64,000 nt of DNA from JBEVJK01 sp040510195 (GTDB taxonomy: Bacteria > Pseudomonadota > Alphaproteobacteria > Rhizobiales > Rhizobiaceae), in contig JBEVJK010000082.1 of assembly GCA_040510195.1 (NCBI GenBank), forward strand, positions 24,951 to 88,950, given 5' to 3'. Under the pieces are notes generated by a model, which had not been told where the DNA came from, did no database searches, and saw only the letters and a program-made list of their open reading frames with translations. This document shows, piece by piece, positions 22,983 through 31,295 of the stretch (the stretch's first letter is position 1; each line of letters opens with the position of its first letter). The translations under genes and the position numbers were made by a program.

Positions 22983-24323
22983 TCAGCCGCTGGCGAAGTC
23001 GACGAGCAGCTTGACGTTAAGCGCGGCGATCGCCACGGCGATCAGGCCGGCCAGCGCGATCAGCCAGCGCGGCGCCACCATCTCGCCCATCTTCGTGCGG
23101 TCGGCGGTGAACATCACCAGCGGAAAGACGGCGAAGGAGAGCTGCAGCGACAGCACCACCTGGGTGAGGATCAGCAGCTGGGCGGTTCCGCTTTCGCCGT
23201 ACCAGATGGTGACGATCGACGCCGGCACGATGGCGATGGCCCGCGTGATCAGCCGGCGCAGCCAGGGCGGCAGCCGGATCTCCAGGAAGCCTTCCATCAC
23301 GATCTGCCCGGCAAGCGTCGCAGTGACCGTCGAGTTGATTCCGCAGCAGAGCAGCGCGATGCCGAACAGCGTCGGCGCGATCGCCAGTCCGAGCAGCGGT
23401 GCCAGCAGCGAATGCGCCTCGCCGAGCTCGGCGACCTCGGTGCTGCCGGTGGCGTGGAATGTCGCCGCCGCCAGGATGAGGATGGAGGCGTTGATGAGCA
23501 GCGCGAACATCAACGCCACGGTGGAATCGATGGTGGCGAAGCGCAGCGCGTCGCGCCGGTCGGACAGCGCGCCGCCATAGGCGCGCGTCTGCACGATGCC
23601 GGAATGCAGATAGAGGTTATGCGGCATCACGGTGGCCCCGAGGATGCCGAGCGCCAGATAGAGCATCTCCGGGTTGGTGACGATCTCGGTGGTCGGCGCA
23701 AAGCCGCGCACCACAGCCCCCCAGTCGGGATCGGCCAGCGCGATCTGGATGCCGAAGCACACGGCGATGACGCCGAGCAGCGTGATGATCAGCGCTTCCA
23801 CCCAGCGGAACCCAAGCTTCTGCAGGTAGAGGATCAGGAACACGTCGAGCGCGGTGATGATGACGCCGATCTCGAGCGGAATGCCGAAGATCAGGTTGAG
23901 GCCGATCGCCGTGCCGATCACCTCGGCGATGTCGGTGGCGATGATTGCCACCTCCGCCAGCAGCCAGAGCCCGAGGGCCACCGGCTTCGGGAATGCGTCG
24001 CGGCAGGCTTGCGCCAGATCGCGGCCCGATGCGATGGCCAGGCGTGCGCACAGCGATTGCAGGATGATCGCCATGATGTTGGAGACCAGCGCCACCACCA
24101 AAAGCGTGTAGCCGAAGCGCGATCCGCCGGCGAGCGACGTCGCCCAGTTGCCCGGGTCCATATAGCCGACGGCGACCAGGTAGCCGGGGCCGACGAAGGC
24201 CGCGGCACGCCTCCATGTCGGCCCCGAACGGGTGACCGCCACCGTCCTGTAGACATCCGAGAGCGAAGCTTCGCCCCTCAGGCGGCGCCACCCCGAGTCG
24301 ATCCGTCCGGCCAGCTGATCCAC
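22983..24323 (-). CDS. mntH: Nramp-family Mn(II)/divalent metal transporter
   Basis: This 446-residue proton-coupled transporter has about eleven helices. The metal-binding TM1 motif is VGYMDPGNWATSL and the TM6 motif is ATVMPHNLYLHSG, both intact. I choose the GTG at 24323 because GGAAGAG lies 6 nt upstream; the longer frame from TTG 24350 would begin inside the operator. The product then starts MDQLAGRIDSGWRRLRG. TTGCAA repeats cover the predicted promoter and suggest manganese-responsive repression, as by Mur in relatives. Its neighbours are lepA (same strand) and a divergent small membrane protein. Confidence 0.93.
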   Translation of the reverse strand: MDQLAGRIDSGWRRLRGEASLSDVYRTVAVTRSGPTWRRAAAFVGPGYLVAVGYMDPGNWATSLAGGSRFGYTLLVVALVSNIMAIILQSLCARLAIASGRDLAQACRDAFPKPVALGLWLLAEVAIIATDIAEVIGTAIGLNLIFGIPLEIGVIITALDVFLILYLQKLGFRWVEALIITLLGVIAVCFGIQIALADPDWGAVVRGFAPTTEIVTNPEMLYLALGILGATVMPHNLYLHSGIVQTRAYGGALSDRRDALRFATIDSTVALMFALLINASILILAAATFHATGSTEVAELGEAHSLLAPLLGLAIAPTLFGIALLCCGINSTVTATLAGQIVMEGFLEIRLPPWLRRLITRAIAIVPASIVTIWYGESGTAQLLILTQVVLSLQLSFAVFPLVMFTADRTKMGEMVAPRWLIALAGLIAVAIAALNVKLLVDFASG

Positions 24324-24344
24324 GTTCTGCTCTTCCAATCGCAC

Positions 24345-24388
24345 TTGCAACTCATTTGCAAATAACCCATCGCTTGCCGGTTTGCAAG
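24345..24388 (-). promoter_or_regulatory. mntH promoter with TTGCAA operator repeats (Mur-like)
   Basis: ATTTGCAAAT (24354-24363) is a perfect palindrome. TTGCAA recurs at 24345-24350 and 24382-24387, and CTTGC/GCAAG form an inverted repeat at 24373-24388. On the minus strand, TTGCAA (24387-24382) and TTATTT (24365-24360) with 16 nt between them could be the promoter, so the palindrome covers the -10. Mur boxes of rhizobial manganese genes are built from such TGCAA half sites; assignment to Mur is inference. Confidence 0.6.
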
Positions 24389-24573
24389 AGGCTGCATGGG
24401 CGGGCGCCGCATCGTAACGAAGTCGGATGGATTTTCCACTGGGCTCCCGACAGCGCTGTCAACCCCGACCGAGCCTGCCCGCAGCGAGCCCTTCCGCCCC
24501 GCCTCGCTTGACGCTGCGCGCGCTTTCCGGAACAAGGCGCAGACAGGGTCTGCTCGGCACAGGAGGGTCAGGC

Positions 24574-24912
24574 GTGACAGGAACGGGCATGGTGCAGCTG
24601 GCCGCCTCGACGGTCGTTTTCCTGCTGGCCGCCAGTGCCGCCAAGGCCTGGACGATGGCCCCGAACCTGTGGCGGATGCTTCTGGTGCTGGCGCTCTATT
24701 CCGTCGGCAACCTGATCATGCTGCGGCTGATTCGCGATTTCGGCATGGGCCTGGCACTCAGCCTGTCGGGCGTCATCCAGCTGCTGGCGGTAAACGTCAT
24801 CGCCTTCGCCGTCTACCGCGAGCACATCAACCTTCTGCAGGGGGTCGGCCTGGTGCTGGCAGTGGTCGCGGTTGCCTTGATCACCCTCGGTCCCTATCTC
24901 AGCACCCGATAG
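24574..24912 (+). CDS. Small four-helix membrane protein (EamA/SMR-like)
   Basis: This 112-residue protein has four predicted helices: VQLAASTVVFLLAASAAK, LWRMLLVLALYSVGNLIML, MGLALSLSGVIQLLAVNVIAFAV and LQGVGLVLAVVAVALITLG. That is the length and layout of small multidrug-resistance or half-size EamA transporters. The family glutamate in helix 1 of true SMR pumps is not evident, so a drug-efflux role should not be assumed. I chose the GTG because AGGAGGG lies 6-7 nt before it; the upstream frame is unlike protein. It precedes the PAP2 gene by 18 bp and may be co-transcribed with it. Confidence 0.68.
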   Translation: MTGTGMVQLAASTVVFLLAASAAKAWTMAPNLWRMLLVLALYSVGNLIMLRLIRDFGMGLALSLSGVIQLLAVNVIAFAVYREHINLLQGVGLVLAVVAVALITLGPYLSTR

Positions 24913-24930
24913 GCAGGTAGAGACAGGGCG

Positions 24931-25638
24931 ATGCAAGCCAAGGACTTCGCGATCTGGCGCCGCGTCGAGTTCAATGTCCTCATGGCCGGCCTGGTGATTG
25001 CGGGCGGGCTATGGGGCTTCGTCGAGCTCCTCGGGATTGCCCGCGACACGTCGGCCCACGCCTTCGACACCGAGATCCTGCTCTTTTTTCGCACGCCCGG
25101 CGATCCCGCCGATCCGATCGGCCCCGTCTGGCTGGAGGAGGCGATGCGTGATCTGACGGCACTGGGATCGACCAGCGTCCTGGTTTTCGCGGTCGCCATC
25201 TCGATCGTCTACCTGCTGCTGGCGGGTCGGCCGTCGCTCGCTCTGTTCATCCTGGTCGCGGTTGTCGGCGGCCAGGTCCTGTCGAGCGTGCTCAAGCTGG
25301 GCATCGAGCGTCCGCGGCCCGAGCTCGTGCCGCATCTCGCCCAGGTCTACACGCTGAGCTTCCCGAGCGGCCACGCCATGCTGTCGGCCGTCACCTATCT
25401 GACGCTCGGCTCGCTGCTGGCTCGTGCCATGCCGAGTCGCATCCTCAAGGTCTATGTGATGGCAGTCGCAGTGCTGGCGACGCTGCTGGTCGGCGTCAGC
25501 CGGGTGTATCTCGGCGTTCATTGGCCGTCGGACGTACTGGCAGGCTGGTGCGCCGGCTCGGCCTGGGCGATGCTCTGCTGGCTTGTCTCGCGCCGGCTCC
25601 TGGAGGGCCCCTCCGCTGTCCGCGCCAACGGTCCTTGA
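24931..25638 (+). CDS. PAP2-family membrane phosphatase
   Basis: This 235-residue membrane protein has the three phosphatase motifs: KLGIERPRP (about residues 121-129), SFPSGHAM (about 147-154) and SRVYLGVHWPSD (about 188-199). Five or six helices surround them, with the active site on the periplasmic face in related enzymes. Likely substrates are phosphatidic acid, phosphatidylglycerophosphate or undecaprenyl diphosphate; sequence does not decide. It follows the small membrane protein closely and converges on the CHAD gene. Confidence 0.88.
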   Translation: MQAKDFAIWRRVEFNVLMAGLVIAGGLWGFVELLGIARDTSAHAFDTEILLFFRTPGDPADPIGPVWLEEAMRDLTALGSTSVLVFAVAISIVYLLLAGRPSLALFILVAVVGGQVLSSVLKLGIERPRPELVPHLAQVYTLSFPSGHAMLSAVTYLTLGSLLARAMPSRILKVYVMAVAVLATLLVGVSRVYLGVHWPSDVLAGWCAGSAWAMLCWLVSRRLLEGPSAVRANGP

Positions 25639-25653
25639 CCGTCTTCGACAGGC

Positions 25654-26562
25654 TCAGGCCGCCATCGCCCGGCTCGGCTCCTCCGCGCTGCCCTCCATCC
25701 AGCTCTCCACCGGCCTCGGGGCTTTGCGCAGCACACGCCTGGCTTCGGCGAGGCTCTTCCGGGAGAGCCGGGCAGCGCTCTTCCGTAGAAGGCTGCGTGC
25801 CCGCCGCACGGCCTTCCGCCCGCGGAGCGGGCTGTCCTGGCCCTTCATGGCCGTGTCGAGCACGAAGAGGTCGTTGAGCTCGCCGAGCGTCTCACCGAGC
25901 GCCGTCACCGCCTTGCGCAGCTTGCGCTCCGCCAGCGCGTCGGCGAGCATGGAAAGCTGCAGCGCGTAGGCTTTGATGGCCTTGCGCAAGGCGTGGAAGT
26001 CCTCGGGCTGGCCGCGCCGTACGGCGAGCTTCCGCGCCTTTCGTGCCTTCTTGCGGCTGTGCTCGACCCCGTCCGACAGGATGTTCGTCGCGTCTCGGGC
26101 GCCGTCGGGCAGCGACAGGGCCGCGAGCGCCAGGCGCCCGGCCGCGCAGGCGGCCTCGGCCGCATCGATGGCGGGCGCCAGCGTCTCCTGGTGGTGGCCG
26201 AGCGCCGCCCGACGCGCGACAAGCGCCCTGCGCAGGGCCTTGAGCCGCCGCTTCCGACGCGGGAACTCCTTCCTCAGCCGGTCGACCGTCTCGACCAGCG
26301 CGGACGCTTCGCGCGCCCCTGCGACGCTGCGCCCGGCGTCGCGAAAGCGAACCTGCTCCCGGGCTGCGAACGCCTTGTCGCCCGCTGAGACGAGGCGAAA
26401 CAGCGAGCGCAGCTCCTTGAAGCGCTTGCGCGCCTTGTGAAGCCCGCTGTCGGGCGCCTCGCGCGCCTCGGCAAGTCGGGCCGTCGCCGCCTCGATCAGC
26501 GCTCCGGCTGTCTCGCGCACCGCTTGGGTCAGCGGCTCCGCCGGGTCCAGCCGCGCTTTCAT
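25654..26562 (-). CDS. CHAD-domain protein
   Basis: This 302-residue all-helical protein has conserved histidine- and lysine-rich positions: GLHKARKRFKELRSLFRL near residue 40 and FHALRKAIKAYALQLSML near 195. CHAD domains bind inorganic polyphosphate in several bacteria. The protein is unusually rich in Arg and Lys. Its ATG overlaps the stop of the CYTH gene (ATGA). CYTH and CHAD are often fused or adjacent, and the pair probably acts on or near polyphosphate or another polyanion. I prefer the ATG at 26562 because the longer frame is a shadow of the CYTH gene. Confidence 0.85.
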   Translation of the reverse strand: MKARLDPAEPLTQAVRETAGALIEAATARLAEAREAPDSGLHKARKRFKELRSLFRLVSAGDKAFAAREQVRFRDAGRSVAGAREASALVETVDRLRKEFPRRKRRLKALRRALVARRAALGHHQETLAPAIDAAEAACAAGRLALAALSLPDGARDATNILSDGVEHSRKKARKARKLAVRRGQPEDFHALRKAIKAYALQLSMLADALAERKLRKAVTALGETLGELNDLFVLDTAMKGQDSPLRGRKAVRRARSLLRKSAARLSRKSLAEARRVLRKAPRPVESWMEGSAEEPSRAMAA

Positions 26563-27029
26563 GACGTCGCGGCCGGCCGGCCGTTGCGGGCCAGCGATGC
26601 GTTGTAAAAAGCGGCGTCGCCGGTCACTTCGCGGCCCAGCCAGTCCGGCAGCTCCCGCGATGGCACGGCGTCGGGGGTCTCGAGCTCGGCCATCACCAGT
26701 CCGGCAAGCGGGCCGCCGAAGACGTCGACCTCGTAGAGACGGCCGCCATGCGCGACCTGGTAGCGCTCTTTCTCGATCGGCGCGCCGACGGCGAAGGCCG
26801 CCATCTCTTCCGCGTCGCCGGCCGGGATCGGATACTCGAACTCGTCGCGCTCGCGCCCCGCCGCCCCGAATTTCAACGTCAGCCGCGCGCCTGTGCCGTC
26901 GAGCCGCACCCGCATCGAGCGGTCGGGCCCCGTCGCCAGATAGAATTGCCGGATGCGGGCGGACCCGCGGCTCATCCCCCGCCAATCGTCTTTCACCACC
27001 AGGAACTTTCGCTCGATTTCCTTCGCCAT
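26559..27029 (-). CDS. CYTH-domain phosphohydrolase (triphosphatase-like)
   Basis: This 156-residue protein begins MAKEIERKFLV, the ExExK signature of the CYTH/triphosphate-tunnel family. It continues with RIRQFYLATGPDRSMRVRLDG, LTLKFG and DVFGGPLAGLVMAELE, whose charged residues line the tunnel. Members cleave inorganic triphosphate or related compounds with a metal ion. It has no HD-like extension and depends on the separate CHAD protein, translationally coupled behind it, for the second module. It is divergent from the CecR-like regulator, with 80 bp between the starts. Confidence 0.88.
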   Translation of the reverse strand: MAKEIERKFLVVKDDWRGMSRGSARIRQFYLATGPDRSMRVRLDGTGARLTLKFGAAGRERDEFEYPIPAGDAEEMAAFAVGAPIEKERYQVAHGGRLYEVDVFGGPLAGLVMAELETPDAVPSRELPDWLGREVTGDAAFYNASLARNGRPAATS

Positions 27030-27073
27030 GCGTCGCACTTAAGCGCAGCCTCGGACAGGCCGCAAGATCGCAG

Positions 27074-27102
27074 TTGACTTTAATCATTCGTTTGATTAAA
27101 GA
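27074..27102 (+). promoter_or_regulatory. cecR promoter with embedded palindromic operator
   Basis: TTGACT (27074-27079), a 17-nt spacer and TAAAGA (27097-27102) form a sigma-70-like promoter. TTTAATCA and TGATTAAA (27079-27086 and 27093-27100) form a perfect 8-bp inverted repeat with 6 nt between, filling the spacer exactly. Binding there would exclude RNA polymerase. The expected transcription start (about 27109) falls at the ATG (27110), so the message may have no leader. Confidence 0.72.
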
Positions 27103-27109
27103 CGCGGCC

Positions 27110-27808
27110 ATGCCGACCAGAGCTGCACACCCCCCGGCCACTCAGGCCGCTCCATCCTCGTCCGACCAGACGCGCGCCGCGCTGATCAGGGCCGGCCTGA
27201 GGCTGTTCGGGGCCAAGGGTTTCGCCGGCACGTCGACGCGCGACATCGCCGGACTCGCGAATGCCAATATCGGCAGCATCGCCTATCATTTCGGCGGCAA
27301 GGAGGGGCTGCGGGCGGCCTGCGCGACGCACATCGTGGAGACAATCAGGGCCGTCGCCGCCCAGGCCTTGGGACCGGACTTGACCGCTCCGGCGCCGCAG
27401 GCCGGCCCCGAGGCGGCCGCCGCGATCCTGAAGGCTGCGCTGGAGCGCATGATCAACTTCGTGGTCGCCAGGCCTGAAGCGGGCGAGATCGTGCAGTTCA
27501 TCGTGCGCGAGCTGTCGCAGCCGACGGCGGCGCTCGACATCATCTACGACGGCGTGTTCGAGCCGACGCACCGTCGGCTCTGCGACATCTGGCAGCAGGC
27601 GACGGGCGAGCCGGCCGAGTCGGATCGCACGAAGCTCACCGTTTTCACCTTGATCGGCCAGGTGGTCTATTTCCGCATCGCCCGCGAACCGGTGCTGAGG
27701 CGCATGGGCTGGACCACCATCGGCAAGGCCGAGGCCGCCGCCGTTCTCGACGTCGCCGCGGCGAATTTGAACGCCATTCTGACAGACAGGAAAGGCAGGA
27801 AGCCATGA
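27110..27808 (+). CDS. cecR: TetR-family regulator, CecR/YbiH type
   Basis: This 232-residue regulator has the TetR helix-turn-helix TSTRDIAGLANANIGSIAYHFGGKEGLR (about residues 43-70) and a C-terminal DUF1956-type ligand domain (ARPEAGEIVQFIVRELSQPT, then YDGVFEPTHRRLCDIWQQATG). In E. coli the homologue CecR (YbiH) controls the YbhGFSR exporter and affects sensitivity to cefoperazone and chloramphenicol. The same order of genes is found here. No clear ribosome site precedes the ATG. Its last bases overlap the start of the next gene, so regulator and exporter form one operon controlled from the operator upstream. Confidence 0.85.
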   Translation: MPTRAAHPPATQAAPSSSDQTRAALIRAGLRLFGAKGFAGTSTRDIAGLANANIGSIAYHFGGKEGLRAACATHIVETIRAVAAQALGPDLTAPAPQAGPEAAAAILKAALERMINFVVARPEAGEIVQFIVRELSQPTAALDIIYDGVFEPTHRRLCDIWQQATGEPAESDRTKLTVFTLIGQVVYFRIAREPVLRRMGWTTIGKAEAAAVLDVAAANLNAILTDRKGRKP

Positions 27809-28755
27809 GCTTCGCGTGTTCGATTCCCATCGTCGCGTCGCTGCTCGGCTGCGCGCCCGCGGCGCCGCTGGCCGTCGGCTATGTCGAAGGCGAGTTCGTT
27901 CTTCTGGCGCCGATCGAGGTCGCCCAGGTCGAGACGGTCGAAGTGCGGCGCGGCGACCGGGTCGCGCCAGGCAACCCGATCGTGCATCTGGAGAAGGCCG
28001 ATGCCGAGATCGCCGTCACCCAGGCCCAGTCGGCCGTGCTGCGGGCCCAGGCGCAGCTTGCCGACCTGAAGATCGGCAAGCGGCCGGAAGAGATCGCCGT
28101 GCTGGAGGCCTCGCTGCAGTCGGCGCTGGCCGAGCAGGCGGAGGCGGCGCGCGTGCTGACCCGCCAGTCCGACCTGCTGGAGCGCGGCACCGCGACCCGC
28201 GCCGACTACGACCGCGCCCAGACCGCCACGCAGACCGCCGACGCGGCCGTCGGCCAGGCCAGGGCCAACCTCGACGTGGCGCGGCTTCCCGCCCGCGCCG
28301 AGACCATCAAGGCGGCGGAGAACCAGGTGGCGATGGCGAAGGCCGAGCTCGAGCAGGCGAAGTGGCGGCTGTCCAAGCGGGTCCTGGTGGCGCCTTCGCC
28401 CGGCCGCATCGACGACGTGATCCGCGATCCCGGCGACATCGCCAGCCCATCGGCCCCGGTCATCTCGATGCTGCCCGACGGTGCCGTCAAGCTCAAGGTC
28501 TACGTTCCGGAGGAAAGCTTTTCCTCGGTCAAGGTCGGCGGCAAGCTGGCGGTGCGTTGCGATGGCTGCCCCGACGGGCTCACGGCGCGCATCAGCTATG
28601 TCTCGCCCGATCCGGAGTTCACGCCGCCGGTCATCTACTCGTTGGAGACGCGGCAGAAACTCGTCTACCTGGTCGAGGCGCGGCCCGAGGACCCGAATTC
28701 GCCGCTCCAGCCCGGCCAGATCGTCGACGTCGACCTGGCGGAGCCGGCCGGATGA
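27805..28755 (+). CDS. HlyD-family periplasmic adaptor, YbhG-like
   Basis: This 316-residue adaptor links the inner-membrane ABC pump to an outer-membrane channel. It has a lipoyl-like domain around VETVEVRRGDRVAPGNPIVHLEK, a long coiled coil (about residues 70-185: EIAVTQAQSAVLRAQAQLADLK through AELEQAKWRLSKR) and a beta-barrel ending. The N-terminus MSFACSIPIVASLLGCAPAA contains the lipobox LLGC, so it may be a lipoprotein. The n-region lacks the usual positive charge, which is odd. It overlaps cecR by four bases and the ATPase gene by four. Confidence 0.85.
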   Translation: MSFACSIPIVASLLGCAPAAPLAVGYVEGEFVLLAPIEVAQVETVEVRRGDRVAPGNPIVHLEKADAEIAVTQAQSAVLRAQAQLADLKIGKRPEEIAVLEASLQSALAEQAEAARVLTRQSDLLERGTATRADYDRAQTATQTADAAVGQARANLDVARLPARAETIKAAENQVAMAKAELEQAKWRLSKRVLVAPSPGRIDDVIRDPGDIASPSAPVISMLPDGAVKLKVYVPEESFSSVKVGGKLAVRCDGCPDGLTARISYVSPDPEFTPPVIYSLETRQKLVYLVEARPEDPNSPLQPGQIVDVDLAEPAG

Positions 28756-29669
28756 ACGCCATCGACGTGCACGGGCTGGTCAAGCGCTTCGGCACCAAGA
28801 CGGTCGTCGACCACGTCTCGATGCGCGTCGCCGAGGGCGAGATCGTCGGCTTCCTCGGCCCCAACGGCTCCGGCAAGACCACCACCATCCGCATCATGTG
28901 CGGCCTGCTGACTCCCGACGAGGGCGAGGGCACGGTTCTCGGCTACGACATCAGGCGCGACAGCCTGAAGATCAAGCGCGAGGTCGGCTACATGACCCAG
29001 CGCTTCTCCTTCTACGAGGACCTGACGATCGCCGAGAACCTCGAATTCGTGGCCAGGCTGTACGAGCTTCGTCCGGTCGACGAGCATGTGGCGGCGACGC
29101 TCGACGACCTCGGCCTGACCTCGCGCAAGGACCAGCTGGCCGGCACCCTCTCGGGCGGCTGGAAGCAGCGTCTGGCACTTGCCGCCTGCATCATGCACAA
29201 GCCGCGCCTGCTGCTCCTCGACGAGCCCACCGCCGGCGTCGATCCCAAGGCGCGCCGCGAGTTCTGGGACGAGATCCATCGCCTGGCCCATGGCGGCCTC
29301 ACCGTGCTGGTGTCGACCCACTACATGGACGAGGCCGAGCGCTGCCACCGCATCAGCTACATCTCCTACGGCAAGATGCTCGCCACCGGCACGGTCGACG
29401 AGGTGATCCGCAATGCCGGCCTGACCACCTTCGTGGTGAGCGGCGAGCGCCTCGACGAAGTCGCCGCCGCGCTGGAAGGCCGCCCCGGCGTCGAGCAGGT
29501 GGCGCCGTTCGGCTCGACCCTGCATGTCGTCGGCTCCGACAAGAAGGCGCTTTCGGCGGCGTTGGAGGACATCCGCAAGCGCAAGGGCGTCACCGTCAAG
29601 CCCGGCGAGACCAGCCTGGAGGACGTCTTCATCCAGTTCATGGCCGGCTCCAAGGACAATATGTCATGA
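28752..29669 (+). CDS. ABC-2-type exporter ATPase, YbhF-like
   Basis: This 305-residue ATPase has Walker A GPNGSGKTTT (about residues 36-45), Q-loop YMTQRFSFYEDLT, signature LSGGWKQRLALA, Walker B LLLLDEPTAGVD and H-loop STHYMDE. The final 80 residues form the C-terminal domain common in DrrA/YbhF-type exporters. E. coli YbhF carries two ATPase domains, but here there is one, so the working unit should be a homodimer. It overlaps both neighbours by four bases. Confidence 0.9.
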   Translation: MNAIDVHGLVKRFGTKTVVDHVSMRVAEGEIVGFLGPNGSGKTTTIRIMCGLLTPDEGEGTVLGYDIRRDSLKIKREVGYMTQRFSFYEDLTIAENLEFVARLYELRPVDEHVAATLDDLGLTSRKDQLAGTLSGGWKQRLALAACIMHKPRLLLLDEPTAGVDPKARREFWDEIHRLAHGGLTVLVSTHYMDEAERCHRISYISYGKMLATGTVDEVIRNAGLTTFVVSGERLDEVAAALEGRPGVEQVAPFGSTLHVVGSDKKALSAALEDIRKRKGVTVKPGETSLEDVFIQFMAGSKDNMS

Positions 29670-30805
29670 GCGGCGTGACCTTCTCTTTCTCCCGCCTCGG
29701 CGCGCTTCTGCTCAAGGAGTTCATCCAGATGCGGCGCGACCGCATCACCTTCGCCATGATGCTCGGGGTGCCGCTCATGCAGCTTCTGCTGTTCGGCTAC
29801 GCGATCAACAACGACCCCAAGAACCTGCCTGCCGCCTTGGTCGCGACCAGCAACGACCATTACACCCGCGCCATGGTGTCAGCCCTTCAGATGACCGGCT
29901 ACTACCGCTTCAACCATGTGGTGGCGAGCGCCGCAGAGGCCGAGGCGCTGATCACCGACGGCACGGTCGCCTTCGTCGTCACCATTCCCTCCGACTTCGC
30001 CCGTCGCGTCGAGCGCGGCGACCATCCGCAGCTGCTGATCGAGGCGGATGCCACCGACCCTTCGGCGTCGAGCGGCGCCGTCTCCACCTTGAGCACGGTA
30101 GCCACCAATGCGCTGCTGCGCGAGCAGGGCATGCAGCAGGAGGCCAAGGAGGCCGCCCGCAAGGAGCTCGACGTGGTGGTGCACCGGCGCTACAACCCCG
30201 AGGGCATCTCGCAGTTCAACATTGTCCCCGGCCTGCTCGGCGTGATCCTGCAGATGACCATGGTGATGATGACCTCGATCGCGCTCACCCGCGAGACCGA
30301 GCGCGGCACCATGGAGAACCTGCTCGCCATGCCCGCCTCGCCGCTGGAGATCATGCTCGGCAAGGTGCTGCCCTACCTGGTGGTCGGCGCCGTCCAGGTG
30401 GTGGTCGTGCTCGCCGCCGCCAAGCTGCTCTTCGCCATCCCGTTCACCGGCTCGCTGCCGCTGCTGCTTTCGGCGATCCTGGTCTTCGTGCTGGCGCTGG
30501 TGCTGCTCGGCTACTCGATCTCCACCGTTGCGCGCACCCAGATGCAAGCGCTTCAGCTCACCTTCTTCTTCTTCCTCCCCTCGATCCTGCTGTCGGGCTT
30601 CATGTTCCCCTATCGCGGAATGCCCGGTTGGGCCCAGGCCTTCGGCGAGCTCCTGCCGCTGACGCACTTCCTGAGGATCGTTCGCGCGGTGATGCTCAAG
30701 GGCGCCGGGCTGCCGGCGATCGCGCTGGAAACCATGTGGCTGGTCGTGTTCGTCTTCCTGTTTGCCGGGATCGCGCTGGTCCGCTTCCGCCGCACGCTGG
30801 ACTGA
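29666..30805 (+). CDS. ABC-2-type exporter permease, YbhS/YbhR-like
   Basis: This 379-residue membrane protein has the ABC-2 layout: one N-terminal helix (FAMMLGVPLMQLLLFGYAI), a large extracytoplasmic domain (about residues 50-180) and five C-terminal helices with the family segment RETERGTMENLLAMPASPLEIMLGKVLPYL. E. coli has two such permeases (YbhS and YbhR); only one is encoded here, so a homodimer is likely. It ends the operon. The substrate is unknown; relatives affect resistance to hydrophobic drugs and Na+/Li+ export. Confidence 0.88.
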   Translation: MSGVTFSFSRLGALLLKEFIQMRRDRITFAMMLGVPLMQLLLFGYAINNDPKNLPAALVATSNDHYTRAMVSALQMTGYYRFNHVVASAAEAEALITDGTVAFVVTIPSDFARRVERGDHPQLLIEADATDPSASSGAVSTLSTVATNALLREQGMQQEAKEAARKELDVVVHRRYNPEGISQFNIVPGLLGVILQMTMVMMTSIALTRETERGTMENLLAMPASPLEIMLGKVLPYLVVGAVQVVVVLAAAKLLFAIPFTGSLPLLLSAILVFVLALVLLGYSISTVARTQMQALQLTFFFFLPSILLSGFMFPYRGMPGWAQAFGELLPLTHFLRIVRAVMLKGAGLPAIALETMWLVVFVFLFAGIALVRFRRTLD

Positions 30806-30920
30806 CCGCGAGCACCGCGACCGGTGGATAGTGCGCCAGAATTGACGAACGGCACACGGCGTCCGGCATGAAACCGATCTGCTCCAGGGTCGTTTAGCTT
30901 CCCAAATGGAGGATTCGCTT

Positions 30921-31286
30921 ATGCGCACTTTCTTGATCAGGTCGGCTGTCGCGCTGGCCACCGGCGCCGCCGCCCTGCCGGCGGGCGGCGCTTTCGCCCA
31001 GGACCTGGAGCTCAACCTCGGCCAAGATGGCCCGCAGCTCCGCATGCGGGAAGCCTGCGACCCGCAATTCGAGGAGTGCTACCAGCGCGACCGCTACGTC
31101 GAGCGGCGCGCCGAGCGCGGCTGCTCGGAAGGCCGCGCGCTCGACAAGGCCGAGCGGATGGGCATCCGTCGCGCCCGCATCGACGGCGCCGGCCGCCGCA
31201 CCATCGAGGTGCGCGGGCGTGACCGCCGTGGCGATCGCGTCTTCGTGACCTTTGCCCGCGCGCCGGGGTGCCCGGTCATCGACTGA
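30921..31286 (+). CDS. Small secreted protein of unknown function
   Basis: This 121-residue protein has a clear signal peptide (MRTFLIRSAVALATGAAALPAGGAFA-QDL). The mature part (about 95 residues) is highly charged, with four cysteines in CDPQFEECYQ, RGCSEGRALDKAERMGIRRARI and the final GCPVID. The SEGRALDKAERMGIRRARI stretch followed by TIEVRGRDRRGDRVFVTF resembles a small periplasmic fold with one helix and a sheet. I know of no assigned function. GGAGG lies about 9 nt before the chosen ATG. It stands alone between the exporter operon and a convergent dehydratase gene. Confidence 0.72.
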   Translation: MRTFLIRSAVALATGAAALPAGGAFAQDLELNLGQDGPQLRMREACDPQFEECYQRDRYVERRAERGCSEGRALDKAERMGIRRARIDGAGRRTIEVRGRDRRGDRVFVTFARAPGCPVID

Positions 31287-31295
31287 TCCTGCCCG

